From: JACKAQ01 sp965227145
GTDB lineage: Bacteria > Calditrichota > Calditrichia > RBG-13-44-9 > J075
DNA: 64,000 nt
Assembly (NCBI GenBank): GCA_965227145.1
Contig: OZ245730.1
Span: 620,001-684,000 of the forward strand
Reading direction: 5' to 3'
Part shown: one piece after another, positions 25,808 through 34,734 of the stretch
Layout: every line of letters starts with the position of its first letter
How positions within the stretch are numbered: position 1 is the stretch's first letter
Translations under genes and position numbers: made by a program
Notes under the pieces: generated by a model
Database searches by the model: none
What the model saw: only the letters and a program-made list of their open reading frames with translations
What the model was told of the DNA's origin: nothing

Positions 25808-26365
25808 GTGAACCAATCGCATCATTTTGAAATCAGAGAAGCAACTATCGCGGACATTCCGGCACTGGAGCGATTGTATCGCTCATTTTTGGCGGAGCAA
25901 ATCGAATTTTCGCCAATTGTGATCGAGAATCCCGATTTTGATTGGGCGAACGAACTGCGTTTGAAATTAAACAGATCGCACGAAAAAATATTTGTCGCGG
26001 ATGCCGGGCAAATTGCCGGATTTATTTGGATTTTAGTACGAGACGGAAGCAACCCGAGCCGGCGAAGAAACATCCTTAAGTTTTGGAAAAACAAAAAATT
26101 AAGTGTGCAGCCGAAATTCACTTACATTCCGCACGGGATGATTCAGGATTGTTACATCGAACCGCAATTTCGCCAATCCGGAGTTGGCAAAGCGTTGGTC
26201 GAATTTGCCAAAAACTGGCTGCAATCGCAGGGGATTTCCGAAATCGTTTTGATGGTGATGAAAGAAAATCTTTCCGGCGTCAATTTTTGGGAAAAAATGG
26301 GATTTGGGACGTATCGTTTAATCATGCATCAACAATTGCCTGGTGAAAAGGACGCAAAAAAATGA
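25808..26365 (+). CDS. GNAT family N-acetyltransferase overlapping a lasso-type B2 gene
   Basis: The 185-residue acetyltransferase starts with EIREATIADIPALERLY, the usual GNAT opening, and has motif A in CYIEPQFRQSGVGKALVEFA followed by VMKENLSGVNFWEKMGFG. I use the GTG at 25808, which starts just before the conserved domain. Its stop codon overlaps the ATG of the B2-like gene by 4 nt (ATGA), so the two are translationally coupled. GNAT enzymes can acetylate ribosomally made peptides, which makes the pairing notable, but the substrate here is unknown. Confidence 0.8.
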   Translation: MNQSHHFEIREATIADIPALERLYRSFLAEQIEFSPIVIENPDFDWANELRLKLNRSHEKIFVADAGQIAGFIWILVRDGSNPSRRRNILKFWKNKKLSVQPKFTYIPHGMIQDCYIEPQFRQSGVGKALVEFAKNWLQSQGISEIVLMVMKENLSGVNFWEKMGFGTYRLIMHQQLPGEKDAKK

Positions 26366-26832
26366 TGCAATCCATTCGAAAATTTATGCGGCTGGACCGG
26401 CGGGAAAAGCGTGTGGTGCTGCGGGCATTTTGGCTGTTGCTGATTTATCCCGTATTGCGGCGCAAATTGACGATGCCGCAACTGGTCGCATTTTACGAAA
26501 AAACGAAAGTTGGCGTGCTGAACGGCGTATCGCCGGAGCGATTGCTGGCGTTGGTGCAAACGCTGTTGCGCATCCGCATTCGCCCGCTGCACCCGAATTG
26601 CATGAAACAATCGCTGGTGATGTATCATTTTTTGCGCAGCGAAAATTATCCGGTTTCGCTGATTTTTGGCGTTGCCAAAACAGCCGATGGCGATATCGAC
26701 GGACACGCCTGGATTTGTCTGAACGGTGAGCCATTCGGTGAAATTGACGATCCGCTCACCAAATTCACGGTGACGCTGCGTTATCCGGCAACCGAACCAC
26801 ATTCGAACATCGCCGAAAGCGCTGCCCGATAA
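26362..26832 (+). CDS. Lasso-peptide biosynthesis B2-like protein (transglutaminase-fold protease)
   Basis: The 156-residue protein matches the B2 (McjB C-terminal, Transglut_core3) family that cleaves the leader from lasso-peptide precursors. It has the Cys in HPNCMKQSLVMYHFL (Cys80), the His in GDIDGHAWICL (His115) and an acidic residue in EIDDP (129/130) that can complete the triad. The length is normal for a stand-alone B2. The usual companions, a precursor gene, the RRE protein B1 and the asparagine-synthetase-like cyclase C, are not in the window. It may act on an unrelated peptide. It is coupled to the GNAT gene upstream. Confidence 0.8.
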   Translation: MMQSIRKFMRLDRREKRVVLRAFWLLLIYPVLRRKLTMPQLVAFYEKTKVGVLNGVSPERLLALVQTLLRIRIRPLHPNCMKQSLVMYHFLRSENYPVSLIFGVAKTADGDIDGHAWICLNGEPFGEIDDPLTKFTVTLRYPATEPHSNIAESAAR

Positions 26833-26865
26833 ACCCGGCAGAACCGATTCCCGCCATTTTATCCT

Positions 26866-27858
26866 TTACTCTTTACCCCTTTCAGTGGGATAAGCCAGTC
26901 CCCACTGCCGCCGCAATTCATCCATGATTTCCATCAGCCCCAGCGATTCATCCAGCGGCATAATATCGCTTTCCAGCCGGCCGTCGCGCAGGCAATGCTG
27001 GACTTCCGCCGCTTCGTACTGATAGCCATTTTCTTCATACGGCGTTTCGATAATTTGCTCCGGCTGGTCGTTTAAACAGAGCCGCAGGTGTTTCGGTTTG
27101 TGGATCGGCGCATCGATGTAAATCCGACCTTCGCTGCCGACGATCACCGCACCGACATTTCCGTAGGTTTGCATCGATGAATGAATGGTTGCCAGCTGCC
27201 CGTCGCGATAGCCGAGAACAGCCGCGGATTGCACATCCACGCCGGTGTCGCTCATCGTTGCCAAACCCGTAATGCGATCCGGCGTCCCGAATGCCATCGA
27301 CACCAGCGACAGCGGATAAATGCCCAAATCGAGCAGCGCGCCGCCGCCGAGTTCCGGCGCGTACAATCGTCCGGCGGGATTGCGCGGCAGGTTGAACGAC
27401 AGTTCCGCGTGCATCGTTTGCAACTCGCCGATGATGTTTTGCGCGAGCATTTCCCGCAAACGAATGTGTGACGGCAGAAAGCGCGACCACATCGCTTCCA
27501 TCAAAAACAACCGGTTGTTTCGGGCAAAGTCGATCAGCTCCCGCGCCTCTTTCGCGTTGATGGTAAAGGCTTTTTCGCAGAGCACCGCTTTCCCGTTTTG
27601 CAGACAAAGCAGCGCATCGTTGAAATGAAAAATATGCGGTGATGCCACGTAAATAGCGTCCACTTCCGGGTTTTCGGCGAGCGCTGCGTAACTGCCGTGG
27701 CGATGCGGGATGTTGTATTTCTCGCCAAACGCATCCGCTTTTTCCTGCGATCGCGAACCGATGGCCACCAGTTCCGCATCCGGCAGCGTTGACAATCCAT
27801 ACGCGAACGCATTCGCGATTTTCCCCGCCGCCATTATTCCCCAACGTATTTTTTTCAT
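26866..27858 (-). CDS. Gfo/Idh/MocA family oxidoreductase
   Basis: The 330-residue protein has an N-terminal Rossmann fold (WGIMAAGKIANAFAYGL, about residues 6-22) and the family motif CEKAFTINAKEA, where the Glu-Lys pair (EK) includes the catalytic Lys. The C-terminal alpha/beta domain (GGGALLDLGIYPL) is the usual substrate platform. It is similar to trans-1,2-dihydrobenzene-1,2-diol dehydrogenase and NAD(P)-dependent sugar dehydrogenases. Substrate unknown. It is monocistronic and converges with the B2-like gene. Confidence 0.87.
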   Translation of the reverse strand: MKKIRWGIMAAGKIANAFAYGLSTLPDAELVAIGSRSQEKADAFGEKYNIPHRHGSYAALAENPEVDAIYVASPHIFHFNDALLCLQNGKAVLCEKAFTINAKEARELIDFARNNRLFLMEAMWSRFLPSHIRLREMLAQNIIGELQTMHAELSFNLPRNPAGRLYAPELGGGALLDLGIYPLSLVSMAFGTPDRITGLATMSDTGVDVQSAAVLGYRDGQLATIHSSMQTYGNVGAVIVGSEGRIYIDAPIHKPKHLRLCLNDQPEQIIETPYEENGYQYEAAEVQHCLRDGRLESDIMPLDESLGLMEIMDELRRQWGLAYPTERGKE

Positions 27859-28022
27859 GATTTTCCCCGAATTTGTCGTCCGAAATGTTGTTCAGTCAAA
27901 GCCCTAATATCAAAGAATCGGGGCATTTTTCACAGCGGAAAATCGGAAAAGTGATTTGCCGTTGAATCCGGCGATTTCTGTATTCGCGCCAAAAGTGCTC
28001 ATTTGGAGTAGGGTTGGCAGTC

Positions 28023-28050
28023 TGCCATTCCTGCGAATGCAGGAATCTCA
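28023..28050 (+). repeat. CATTCCTGCGAATGCAGGAAT hairpin repeat, copy 1
   Basis: ATTCCTGC-GAAT-GCAGGAAT forms an 8-bp perfect hairpin followed by CTCA. The same unit occurs twice more at 31319-31387. Similar short palindromic units are widely dispersed in many bacterial genomes. Confidence 0.8.
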
Positions 28051-28112
28051 ACTTCCCTCATTGCATTCATTTTGCTCCAAGCTTGAATCGCATTATTTTT
28101 TTCAATAAAAAC

Positions 28113-28137
28113 ATTTTTTCTATTTTTTAGAAAAAAT
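28113..28137. promoter_or_regulatory. Possible PadR operator (inverted repeat)
   Basis: ATTTTTTCTA and TAGAAAAAAT are perfect 10-bp arms around five Ts, about 60 nt before the PadR gene's start codon. A self-regulating PadR-type repressor commonly binds such a site. The extreme AT content means chance cannot be dismissed. Confidence 0.4.
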
Positions 28138-28198
28138 AATGTAACTTTTTTGCAAAAATTTCAGTAAGTGTTCCCATAAATGCGGAAAGGAGCCGTTT

Positions 28199-28525
28199 TT
28201 GGACATCATCAGTCGAACCGAAGAATTGATTTTGCTGGCAGTGTGGAAGTTGCAGGGCAACGCCTATGGCATTACCATCCGGCAGCATTTGGCGGATACT
28301 GCCGGACTGGAATATTCCATTGGCGGGATTTACGTGCCGCTGGACCGGCTGGTTCGCAAAGGCTACCTCATCGCGCAGCAGGGCGAACCGACCCCGGAGC
28401 GCGGCGGAATGGCGAAACGCTTTTACCGGCTCACCAAAGCGGGAATGGCGGCGCTGAACGAGGCGCGTCGCGTTCACGAAGTGATGTGGAGCGGGTTGCC
28501 GGATATTTCTCTCCGGGAAGGCTAG
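28199..28525 (+). CDS. PadR family transcriptional regulator, TTG start
   Basis: The 108-residue protein is a PadR-type winged-helix regulator: EELILLAVWKLQGNAYGITIRQHL and GGIYVPLDRLVRKGYLIAQQGEPTPERGGMAKRFYRLTKAG. The TTG start is supported by a GGAAAGGAG element ending 7 nt before it. It lies 77 nt upstream of a MacB-like permease with an N-terminal prefix domain, a pairing seen repeatedly in Acidobacteria and FCB bacteria, where the PadR protein is thought to control the permease. Confidence 0.88.
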   Translation: MDIISRTEELILLAVWKLQGNAYGITIRQHLADTAGLEYSIGGIYVPLDRLVRKGYLIAQQGEPTPERGGMAKRFYRLTKAGMAALNEARRVHEVMWSGLPDISLREG

Positions 28526-28602
28526 GTAAAGGCGCTTCACGAAGCGCCTAAAAAATCATGTTACGCCTAAAACTATCACTAAACGCTTAAAAAAATTCGG
28601 AA

Positions 28603-31260
28603 ATGAGTAAAAATTTAATCCAAAATGATTGTGCACATGCACCCAAAATCGCCCGTTGGCTGATGAAATCGCTGACGGTGGCATCGCATCGCCATGCGAT
28701 TGTGGGTGATTTTGAGGAAATTTACCGCGAAATCCACCGGGAAAACGGGAGATTGCAGGCAAATTTGTGGTATTGGCGGCAAACCTTTGCTTCTGTTCCC
28801 GGATTTATCCATCACACCATTTACTGGAGTTTGCTCATGTTCCGGAATTATTTGCTGATTGCGTTGCGTAATTTGCGCAAACACAAAGCGTATTCATTCA
28901 TCAATATTGCCGGACTGGCGCTCGGCATCGCCTGCTGCATCCTTATTTTGATGGTTGTGGTGGACGAACTCGGTTTCGATCGTCACCACAAAAATGCGGC
29001 AAATATTTACCGTGTCGTCACCGATTTCAAAGTTGGCAACAACGAAATTCCGCTGGCAGTGACCAGTTTCCCGATCGCGCCGGCGCTGAAAACCGATTTC
29101 CCGGAAATCAGCGAAAGCGTGCGGCTGGTGAAATGGGGAAATCCCACCGTTAAACTGGCAGAACAACAGTTCACCGAAACCAATTTTTGGTGGGCGGACA
29201 GCGCATTTTTCAGCGTGTTTTCGGCGGATGTGATTGCCGGCGATCTGCAAAATGCGTTAAAAAATCCGTTTTCCGTGGTGCTCACCCGCGCTACCGCCAA
29301 AAAATATTTCGGGAAATCCGATGCCGTCGGGCAATCGCTGACATTTGACAATCAGCACACGTTGACCGTTACCGCGGTCATCGAAAATCTGCCCAAAAAT
29401 TCCCATTTCCAATTCGATTTGCTCGGCTCATTTGCATCGCTGGAAACGCTGGCAGGCGATGAAACGCTCTCCATCTGGCATGCCTTTTTCCAGATTTACA
29501 CCTACGTTTTGTTGCAAAACGGCAGCGATCCCGCAGCGATTGCCGAAAAATTACCCGCTTTTGTGGATACGCACATGCACGACGAAATGGCTGCCACATT
29601 CGGCAGAACTTACGGATTGCAGCTCCAGCCGCTCTCGGATATCCATCTGCATTCGCAGCGAAAATCGGAGTTGCCGGGCGGCGGCGATATGCTTTACGTT
29701 TACATTTTCGCGGCGATTTCGCTGTTCATTTTGCTGATCGCCTGCATCAATTACATGAATCTGGCAACCGCGCGATCGGCGCATCGCGCCAAAGAAATCG
29801 GGATGCGCAAAGTGCTCGGCGCGTATCGCGGACAGCTCGTCAAACAATTTTTGGGTGAATCGCTGCTGATCAGCCTGCTGGCGTTGCCGGTTGCGCTGCT
29901 CATCGCGCAGCTCGCGTTGCCGTTTTTCAACGATCTGTCCGGCAAATCGCTCACTCTGGACATTTCCGAAAATTTCCGGCTCATTTTGCTGCTGTCGCTC
30001 GGTTCCATTGCCGTTACCGGTTTGCTGGGCGGCGCATTTCCGGCGATTGTGCTGTCGTCATTCAGCCCCATCCGCACGCTCAAAACCGCCGGATTCAGTC
30101 AGTCCGGAAAAGGCGGTTTGCGAAAATTGCTGGTGGTTTTCCAGTTCTGTGTGTCCATAATTTTGATCGCTTGCACGGTGCTGCTGTATCAACAATTGCA
30201 GTTTTTACGCAATCAGAAATTGGGCTTGAACACCGAACAGGTGATCACCGTTTCCGCAAATAACGAAGGCGCCCAATCGCATACGGACGCATTGCGAAAC
30301 GCATTTTTGCAACATACCGGCGTGCAATCCGTTGCATCTGCGGTGTTCCTGCCGGGAAAAGGAATTTTAAATACACCGTGGATGAAACCGGGCAGCGCTG
30401 CGGAGGAGCGATTCGAAATGACCACTTTGCCGGTGGATGATCATTTTTTGACAGCGATGGATATTCCGCTGATTGCCGGACGCAATTTCTCCCGTGAATT
30501 TGCCACCGATACCAGCGAAGCGGTGATCATCAACGAAACCGCTGCGAAAACCTTTGGCTGGCTGCAACCGGAGGACGCCATCGGCGAGGAACTGGAGTGG
30601 CACGGCACCGGAACGGCGCAGCTTTGCCGGGTGATCGGCGTGGTGAAGGATTTCAATTTTCAATCGCTGCACAACCCGATTGCGCCGATGCTCATTTTGC
30701 CGCTGGAACGCTGGCCCGGACCAATCAACTATATGGTAGTGAAAGCGCAGCCGACGGATATCGCGCCGGTGCTGGCGCATCTCGAAAGCGAATGGGGCAA
30801 TATTTTGCCCGGCGTACCGTTCCATTACACCTTTTTGGACGAAGATTTTGCCAATCTCTACACCAATGAAACAAAACTGGGGAAAATCTTTTTGATTTTT
30901 GCCGCGCTGGCTATTATCATAGCGTGTCTCGGTTTGTTTGGACTTGGCGCGTTTTCTGCCGAACAGCGCACCAAAGAAATTGGTATTCGCAAAACGCTCG
31001 GTGCCACTGTTCCCAATATTTTGGTGCTGCTCTCCCGCGATTTTATTTTTCTGGTGCTCGTCGCCAGTGTTGTTGCCTCGCCGCTGGCATGGTGGACAAT
31101 GAACCGGTGGCTGGATAATTTCGCTTACAAGATTCACATTCAGCCGCTCACATTTGTGCTGGTGGCGGTTTTGGCGCTGATGATTGCGCTGCTCACGGTC
31201 AGTTTTCAGGCGATAAAAGCGGCGCTGGCCAATCCGGTGAAATCGTTGAAGTATGAGTAA
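28603..31260 (+). CDS. MacB/FtsX-like ABC transporter permease with N-terminal prefix domain
   Basis: The 885-residue permease starts with a soluble prefix (about residues 10-72, LMKSLTVASHRHAIVGDFEEIYREI), followed by two FtsX-type halves: a helix near 85-110 (LLIALRNLRKHKAYSFINIAG), a MacB-like periplasmic domain, three helices near 370-490, then a second periplasmic domain and helices near 765-885. An ABC ATPase is not encoded next to it, so it must use one from elsewhere. The export substrate is unknown. Its neighbour upstream is the PadR regulator. Confidence 0.87.
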   Translation: MSKNLIQNDCAHAPKIARWLMKSLTVASHRHAIVGDFEEIYREIHRENGRLQANLWYWRQTFASVPGFIHHTIYWSLLMFRNYLLIALRNLRKHKAYSFINIAGLALGIACCILILMVVVDELGFDRHHKNAANIYRVVTDFKVGNNEIPLAVTSFPIAPALKTDFPEISESVRLVKWGNPTVKLAEQQFTETNFWWADSAFFSVFSADVIAGDLQNALKNPFSVVLTRATAKKYFGKSDAVGQSLTFDNQHTLTVTAVIENLPKNSHFQFDLLGSFASLETLAGDETLSIWHAFFQIYTYVLLQNGSDPAAIAEKLPAFVDTHMHDEMAATFGRTYGLQLQPLSDIHLHSQRKSELPGGGDMLYVYIFAAISLFILLIACINYMNLATARSAHRAKEIGMRKVLGAYRGQLVKQFLGESLLISLLALPVALLIAQLALPFFNDLSGKSLTLDISENFRLILLLSLGSIAVTGLLGGAFPAIVLSSFSPIRTLKTAGFSQSGKGGLRKLLVVFQFCVSIILIACTVLLYQQLQFLRNQKLGLNTEQVITVSANNEGAQSHTDALRNAFLQHTGVQSVASAVFLPGKGILNTPWMKPGSAAEERFEMTTLPVDDHFLTAMDIPLIAGRNFSREFATDTSEAVIINETAAKTFGWLQPEDAIGEELEWHGTGTAQLCRVIGVVKDFNFQSLHNPIAPMLILPLERWPGPINYMVVKAQPTDIAPVLAHLESEWGNILPGVPFHYTFLDEDFANLYTNETKLGKIFLIFAALAIIIACLGLFGLGAFSAEQRTKEIGIRKTLGATVPNILVLLSRDFIFLVLVASVVASPLAWWTMNRWLDNFAYKIHIQPLTFVLVAVLALMIALLTVSFQAIKAALANPVKSLKYE

Positions 31261-31318
31261 TTTTTTTGAATCTACAATCCGAATTATGAGCAGAAAACAA
31301 CTGCGATAATATGAGCCT

Positions 31319-31387
31319 GGAGACCCCTGCATTCGCAGGGGTGACAGAAAAAAATCAGTTGTCATTCCTGCGAATGCAGGAATCTCC
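31319..31387. repeat. Two inverted copies of the CCTGCATTCGCAGG hairpin repeat
   Basis: Copy A (31319-31346) reads GGAGACCCCTGCATTCGCAG and on to GGGTGACA; copy B (31360-31387) is the reverse complement of the same unit with two paired changes (CC to TT and GG to AA), which keep the hairpin. The two copies can also pair with each other. They lie between the permease and metalloprotease genes. Confidence 0.85.
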
Positions 31388-31491
31388 GAATAAAACAGCT
31401 GATTCCGGCTTTTTGGTGTTTAACATAAAGATCTATTTTTCAAATACTTAATAAATGCAACGTTCGTTCAACCAACTGTAAAGGAGACAAA

Positions 31492-34110
31492 ATGAAACGA
31501 ACCGTCATTGGCGTGCTGGTGTTTGCGATGCTGGCTGGTTTTGCCGGAAGCGCGGCTTTTGCGCAGGAAAAACCGGCACCGGCAGATTCCGCTGCGAAAG
31601 CCGAAAAAGCGGATGAAAGCAAGTCCGATAAAAAGGACGAGAAAAAAGAGGAGAAGAAAAAAGAGACGTATATTAAAGACAAAGTGAAGGATCACGACGT
31701 CTTTCAAGGTCTCTTCACTATCTACCAAAATAAGGAAGATGGCTCCACATTCCTCGAAATCAAAAAAGATCAGATCGGCAAAGAGTATATTTATTTCAAC
31801 CACATTCAGGATGGGGTTGTGGGCTCCGGATTTTTCCGCGGGCAATATCGCGGCAGCAAAATTTTCTCGATCCAGAAGCATTTCGACAAAATTGAATTTG
31901 TTGAAGAAAACACTTCCTATTATTTCGATCCGGAAAATGCGTTGCACAATGCGCAAACGGCCAACATTCGCTCCGCACCGCTGGCCGTGCTGAAAGTGGA
32001 AGCCAAGGATTCGCTGGAAACCGCGTATCTGGTAAAAGCCGACGGCTTTTTCCTCGGCGAAGAAGTGGAGATGATCAAACCGGCGTATCCGCGCACCTGG
32101 CAGGGTTACAAACTCGGCCGGCTCAGTAAGGATAAAACCAAGTTGATCGGCATTCGCAGCTATCCGCAAAATACGGATGTGGTTGTCGAATACGTTTACG
32201 AAGATGATTCTCCGGAAAAATCGCCCGGCGCCGGCGCAACCGATGCCCGCGTGGTGAGCGTTCGCGCCCAGCACAGTTTCATCGAAGTGCCGAAAAATGA
32301 TTACAAACCGCGTTACGATGATCCGCGCGTGGGCTATTTTATGACGCAGGTGACGGACTTAACCTCAACATCTGCAACACCTTATCGCGACCTGATTCAT
32401 CGCTGGCATTTGAAAAAGAAAAATCCCGGTGCAGCGGTTTCCGAACCGGTTGAGCCGATTGTCTGGTGGATCGAAAACACCACGCCCAAAGAAATTCGCG
32501 GCGTGATTAAAGATGCGGTGATGTCGTGGAATATCGCGTATGAGAAAGCCGGATTCAAAAATGCAGTGGTCGTAAAAGAGCAGCCGGACGATGCCGATTG
32601 GGATGCCGGCGACATCCGCTACAACGTGCTGCGCTGGACATCTTCCCCGAATCCGCCGTTTGGCGGCTACGGTCCCAGCTTTGTGAATCCGCGAACCGGA
32701 CAAATTTTGGGTGCGGACGTGATGCTGGAGTACGTGTTCATCACCAATCGCGTAAATTACGGCAAAATTTTTGACACCGCGCTGATCGAAGACGAAGCCG
32801 CGATGCCGGAATTTATGCTGGAAAATTTTGATCACCAGTATTGCACGCTGAACAACCATTTGCACATGAACAACATGTTCGGCACCACCGCGCTGAGTGC
32901 GTTCGGCAAGCCGTATAAAGAGCACAAAGCGTTGATTGACGAATCGATTTATTATCTGTTGCTGCACGAAGTGGGTCACACCCTCGGGTTGAACCACAAT
33001 ATGAGAGCCAGCCAGATGAACGATATGACCACGCTGGCGAACAAAAACGCTACCAAAAAAACCGGTCTCACCGGATCGGTGATGGATTATCCGGCAATCA
33101 ATTTTGCCACAAACGGACAACAGCAGGGGCAATATTACACCACTGTTCCCGGTCCGTACGACATTTGGGCGATCCAGTTTGGCTATTCACCGGAATTGAA
33201 CGATTCGAAAAAAATGGATGCGCATCTCGCCAAATCAACCGATCCGGCGTTGGCGTTCGGCAACGATGCGGACGATATGCGTTCGCCCGGAAAGGCGCTC
33301 GACCCGCGCGTCAACACCGGCGATATGTCCAGCGATGCGGTTAACTTCGCGCTCGGTCAAATTCAGTTGAGCAAAGAAATTACCGGCAATTTGATGACCA
33401 AATTCAAAACCGAAAACCAGTCGTATCAGGAATTGCGCGACGCATATCTGATTTCAACGGGATTCCATTTTAACTCGCTGCGGGTTGTTTCCCGCTATGT
33501 TGGCGGCGTTTATGTGGATCGTGCCTATGCCGGACAGCCGGGCGCAACCAAGCCGTTTACACCGGTTTCCCGCGCCGACCAAAAACGTGCGATGGAAGCA
33601 TTGGCAACATACGCATTTGCACCAAATGCGTTCGACAGCCCGAATAATATTTACAACTATTTGCAATCGCAGCGTCGCGGTTTTAACCATTTCGGCGCAC
33701 CGGAAGACCCGAAAATCCATTCGCGGGTGTTGGCAGTTCAGCGCGGTGTACTGGCTCATTTGCTGCACCAAAACGTGATGGAACGGATGAGCGACACCGA
33801 ATTGTATGGCAACGGTTACCCGCTTCACGAAATGATGGACGACCTGACCGCAGCTATTTTCGATGCGGATAAGTCCGGTTCTGTCAACAACTTCCGCAAA
33901 GGATTGCAGGTGGAATACGTGAATCGTTTATTGGCGATCATGGGTGAAGACGGTAAATCCACATACGATCACGTATCGAAAGGATTGGCGTATTATCACC
34001 TGAAAAATATACACCAGATGATGACATCTGCCAGCTCGCCGGACAGCGGCACCAAAGCCCACCGCGCTTATTTGGCAGGCATGATCGACGCGCAGTTGAA
34101 AGAAATGTAA
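31492..34110 (+). CDS. Secreted zinc-dependent metalloprotease (DUF5117/DUF5118 type)
   Basis: The 872-residue protein has a signal peptide (MKRTVIGVLVFAMLAGFAGSAAFAQ), a short Lys/Glu/Ala-rich linker, an N-terminal DUF5118/DUF5117 region and a metzincin-type zinc site HEVGHTLGLNH (His492, Glu493, His496, His502). This is the bacterial family annotated as zinc-dependent metalloprotease, common in Bacteroidota and relatives. It should act in the periplasm or outside the cell. AAAGGAGAC precedes the ATG and a strong terminator follows the stop. Confidence 0.9.
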   Translation: MKRTVIGVLVFAMLAGFAGSAAFAQEKPAPADSAAKAEKADESKSDKKDEKKEEKKKETYIKDKVKDHDVFQGLFTIYQNKEDGSTFLEIKKDQIGKEYIYFNHIQDGVVGSGFFRGQYRGSKIFSIQKHFDKIEFVEENTSYYFDPENALHNAQTANIRSAPLAVLKVEAKDSLETAYLVKADGFFLGEEVEMIKPAYPRTWQGYKLGRLSKDKTKLIGIRSYPQNTDVVVEYVYEDDSPEKSPGAGATDARVVSVRAQHSFIEVPKNDYKPRYDDPRVGYFMTQVTDLTSTSATPYRDLIHRWHLKKKNPGAAVSEPVEPIVWWIENTTPKEIRGVIKDAVMSWNIAYEKAGFKNAVVVKEQPDDADWDAGDIRYNVLRWTSSPNPPFGGYGPSFVNPRTGQILGADVMLEYVFITNRVNYGKIFDTALIEDEAAMPEFMLENFDHQYCTLNNHLHMNNMFGTTALSAFGKPYKEHKALIDESIYYLLLHEVGHTLGLNHNMRASQMNDMTTLANKNATKKTGLTGSVMDYPAINFATNGQQQGQYYTTVPGPYDIWAIQFGYSPELNDSKKMDAHLAKSTDPALAFGNDADDMRSPGKALDPRVNTGDMSSDAVNFALGQIQLSKEITGNLMTKFKTENQSYQELRDAYLISTGFHFNSLRVVSRYVGGVYVDRAYAGQPGATKPFTPVSRADQKRAMEALATYAFAPNAFDSPNNIYNYLQSQRRGFNHFGAPEDPKIHSRVLAVQRGVLAHLLHQNVMERMSDTELYGNGYPLHEMMDDLTAAIFDADKSGSVNNFRKGLQVEYVNRLLAIMGEDGKSTYDHVSKGLAYYHLKNIHQMMTSASSPDSGTKAHRAYLAGMIDAQLKEM

Positions 34111-34140
34111 TTCGATTGTTGCAACATGTTTTACAACCGA

Positions 34141-34167
34141 AAGGGCGCATTTTGCGCCCTTTTTTTA
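34141..34167 (+). terminator. Rho-independent terminator of the metalloprotease gene
   Basis: AGGGCGCA-TTT-TGCGCCCT is an 8-bp GC-rich stem, followed directly by seven Ts, starting about 32 nt after the stop codon. Confidence 0.9.
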
Positions 34168-34282
34168 TTGCCACTCACCGATCAACATTTGACTATCCGC
34201 TGTTTTTGGCTTACATTTTTCCGTCGAAAAAAATCACACTTAATAACTGACGTTATGCGGCAAATTAATATTTCTACAAACC

Positions 34283-34396
34283 AGCATCCTGAGTAGCCCT
34301 GAAAGGGCGTATCGAAGGGTGCGGTGATCGTTTACCGGGTCGCACCCTTCGATACAACCGATCGCAAACAGACGCGATCAGTTTACTCAGGATGCT
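34283..34396. repeat. Nested palindrome of the CCTGAG...TCGAAGGGTG repeat family
   Basis: Outer arms AGCATCCTGAGTA (34283-34295) and TACTCAGGATGCT (34384-34396) enclose inner arms GTATCGAAGGGTGCG (34309-34323) and CGCACCCTTCGATAC (34341-34355), all perfect. The 114-bp element has no ORF. It looks like a MITE-like or REP-like unit made of two inverted copies. Confidence 0.8.
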
Positions 34397-34444
34397 ATTT
34401 GGTAATTCTAAGCTCTGCGTAACAGCATTTTAGAACCAAAAATA

Positions 34445-34470
34445 TATCTCAGCGCGCTGCGCCTCTGTGT
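34445..34470 (+). repeat. Degenerate GCGCCTCTGTGTC-type repeat fragment
   Basis: CAGCGCGCTGCGCCTCTGTG resembles the CTCTGTGGCTCCGTGGC half of the repeat at 50865-50960. It lies just before moaD. The similarity is short. Confidence 0.35.
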
Positions 34471-34488
34471 CAAATAAAAGCAAAAAAT

Positions 34489-34734
34489 ATGATGAAAATA
34501 ACAATCAAATTATTCGCCATCGCCCGGGAAATGACCGGCAAAACCGTGTTGCAACTGGAACTGCCGGAAGCTGCCACAGTCGAAACGGCGTTGGCAAAAC
34601 TACGGGAAACTTATCCGAAATTCGCCGAGCTGAATTCGTTCATGGTCGCGATCAATCAGGAATATGCGGAAAGAAGCGACGCGCTGCACGATGGCGACGA
34701 ACTGGCAATTATTCCACCGGTGAGCGGGGGATAA
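34489..34734 (+). CDS. moaD: Molybdopterin synthase small subunit MoaD
   Basis: The 81-residue ubiquitin-fold protein has KITIKLFAIAREMTG at the N-terminus and ends VSGG, the C-terminal Gly-Gly that is adenylated and thiocarboxylated to donate sulfur. MoaD and MoaE together turn cyclic pyranopterin monophosphate into molybdopterin. Its stop codon is adjacent to the ATG of moaE, so the subunits are translated together. Other moa and moe genes are not in the window. Two consecutive ATGs are both usable starts. Confidence 0.93.
   Translation: MMKITIKLFAIAREMTGKTVLQLELPEAATVETALAKLRETYPKFAELNSFMVAINQEYAERSDALHDGDELAIIPPVSGG

Larger units (their letters stand above)
27859..28198. other. Intergenic region upstream of the PadR gene
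   Basis: This 340-bp gap holds the CATTCCTGCGAATG hairpin repeat, an AT-rich stretch with an inverted repeat (28113-28137) and the PadR ribosome site AAAGGAG. I found no additional gene in it. Confidence 0.6.
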
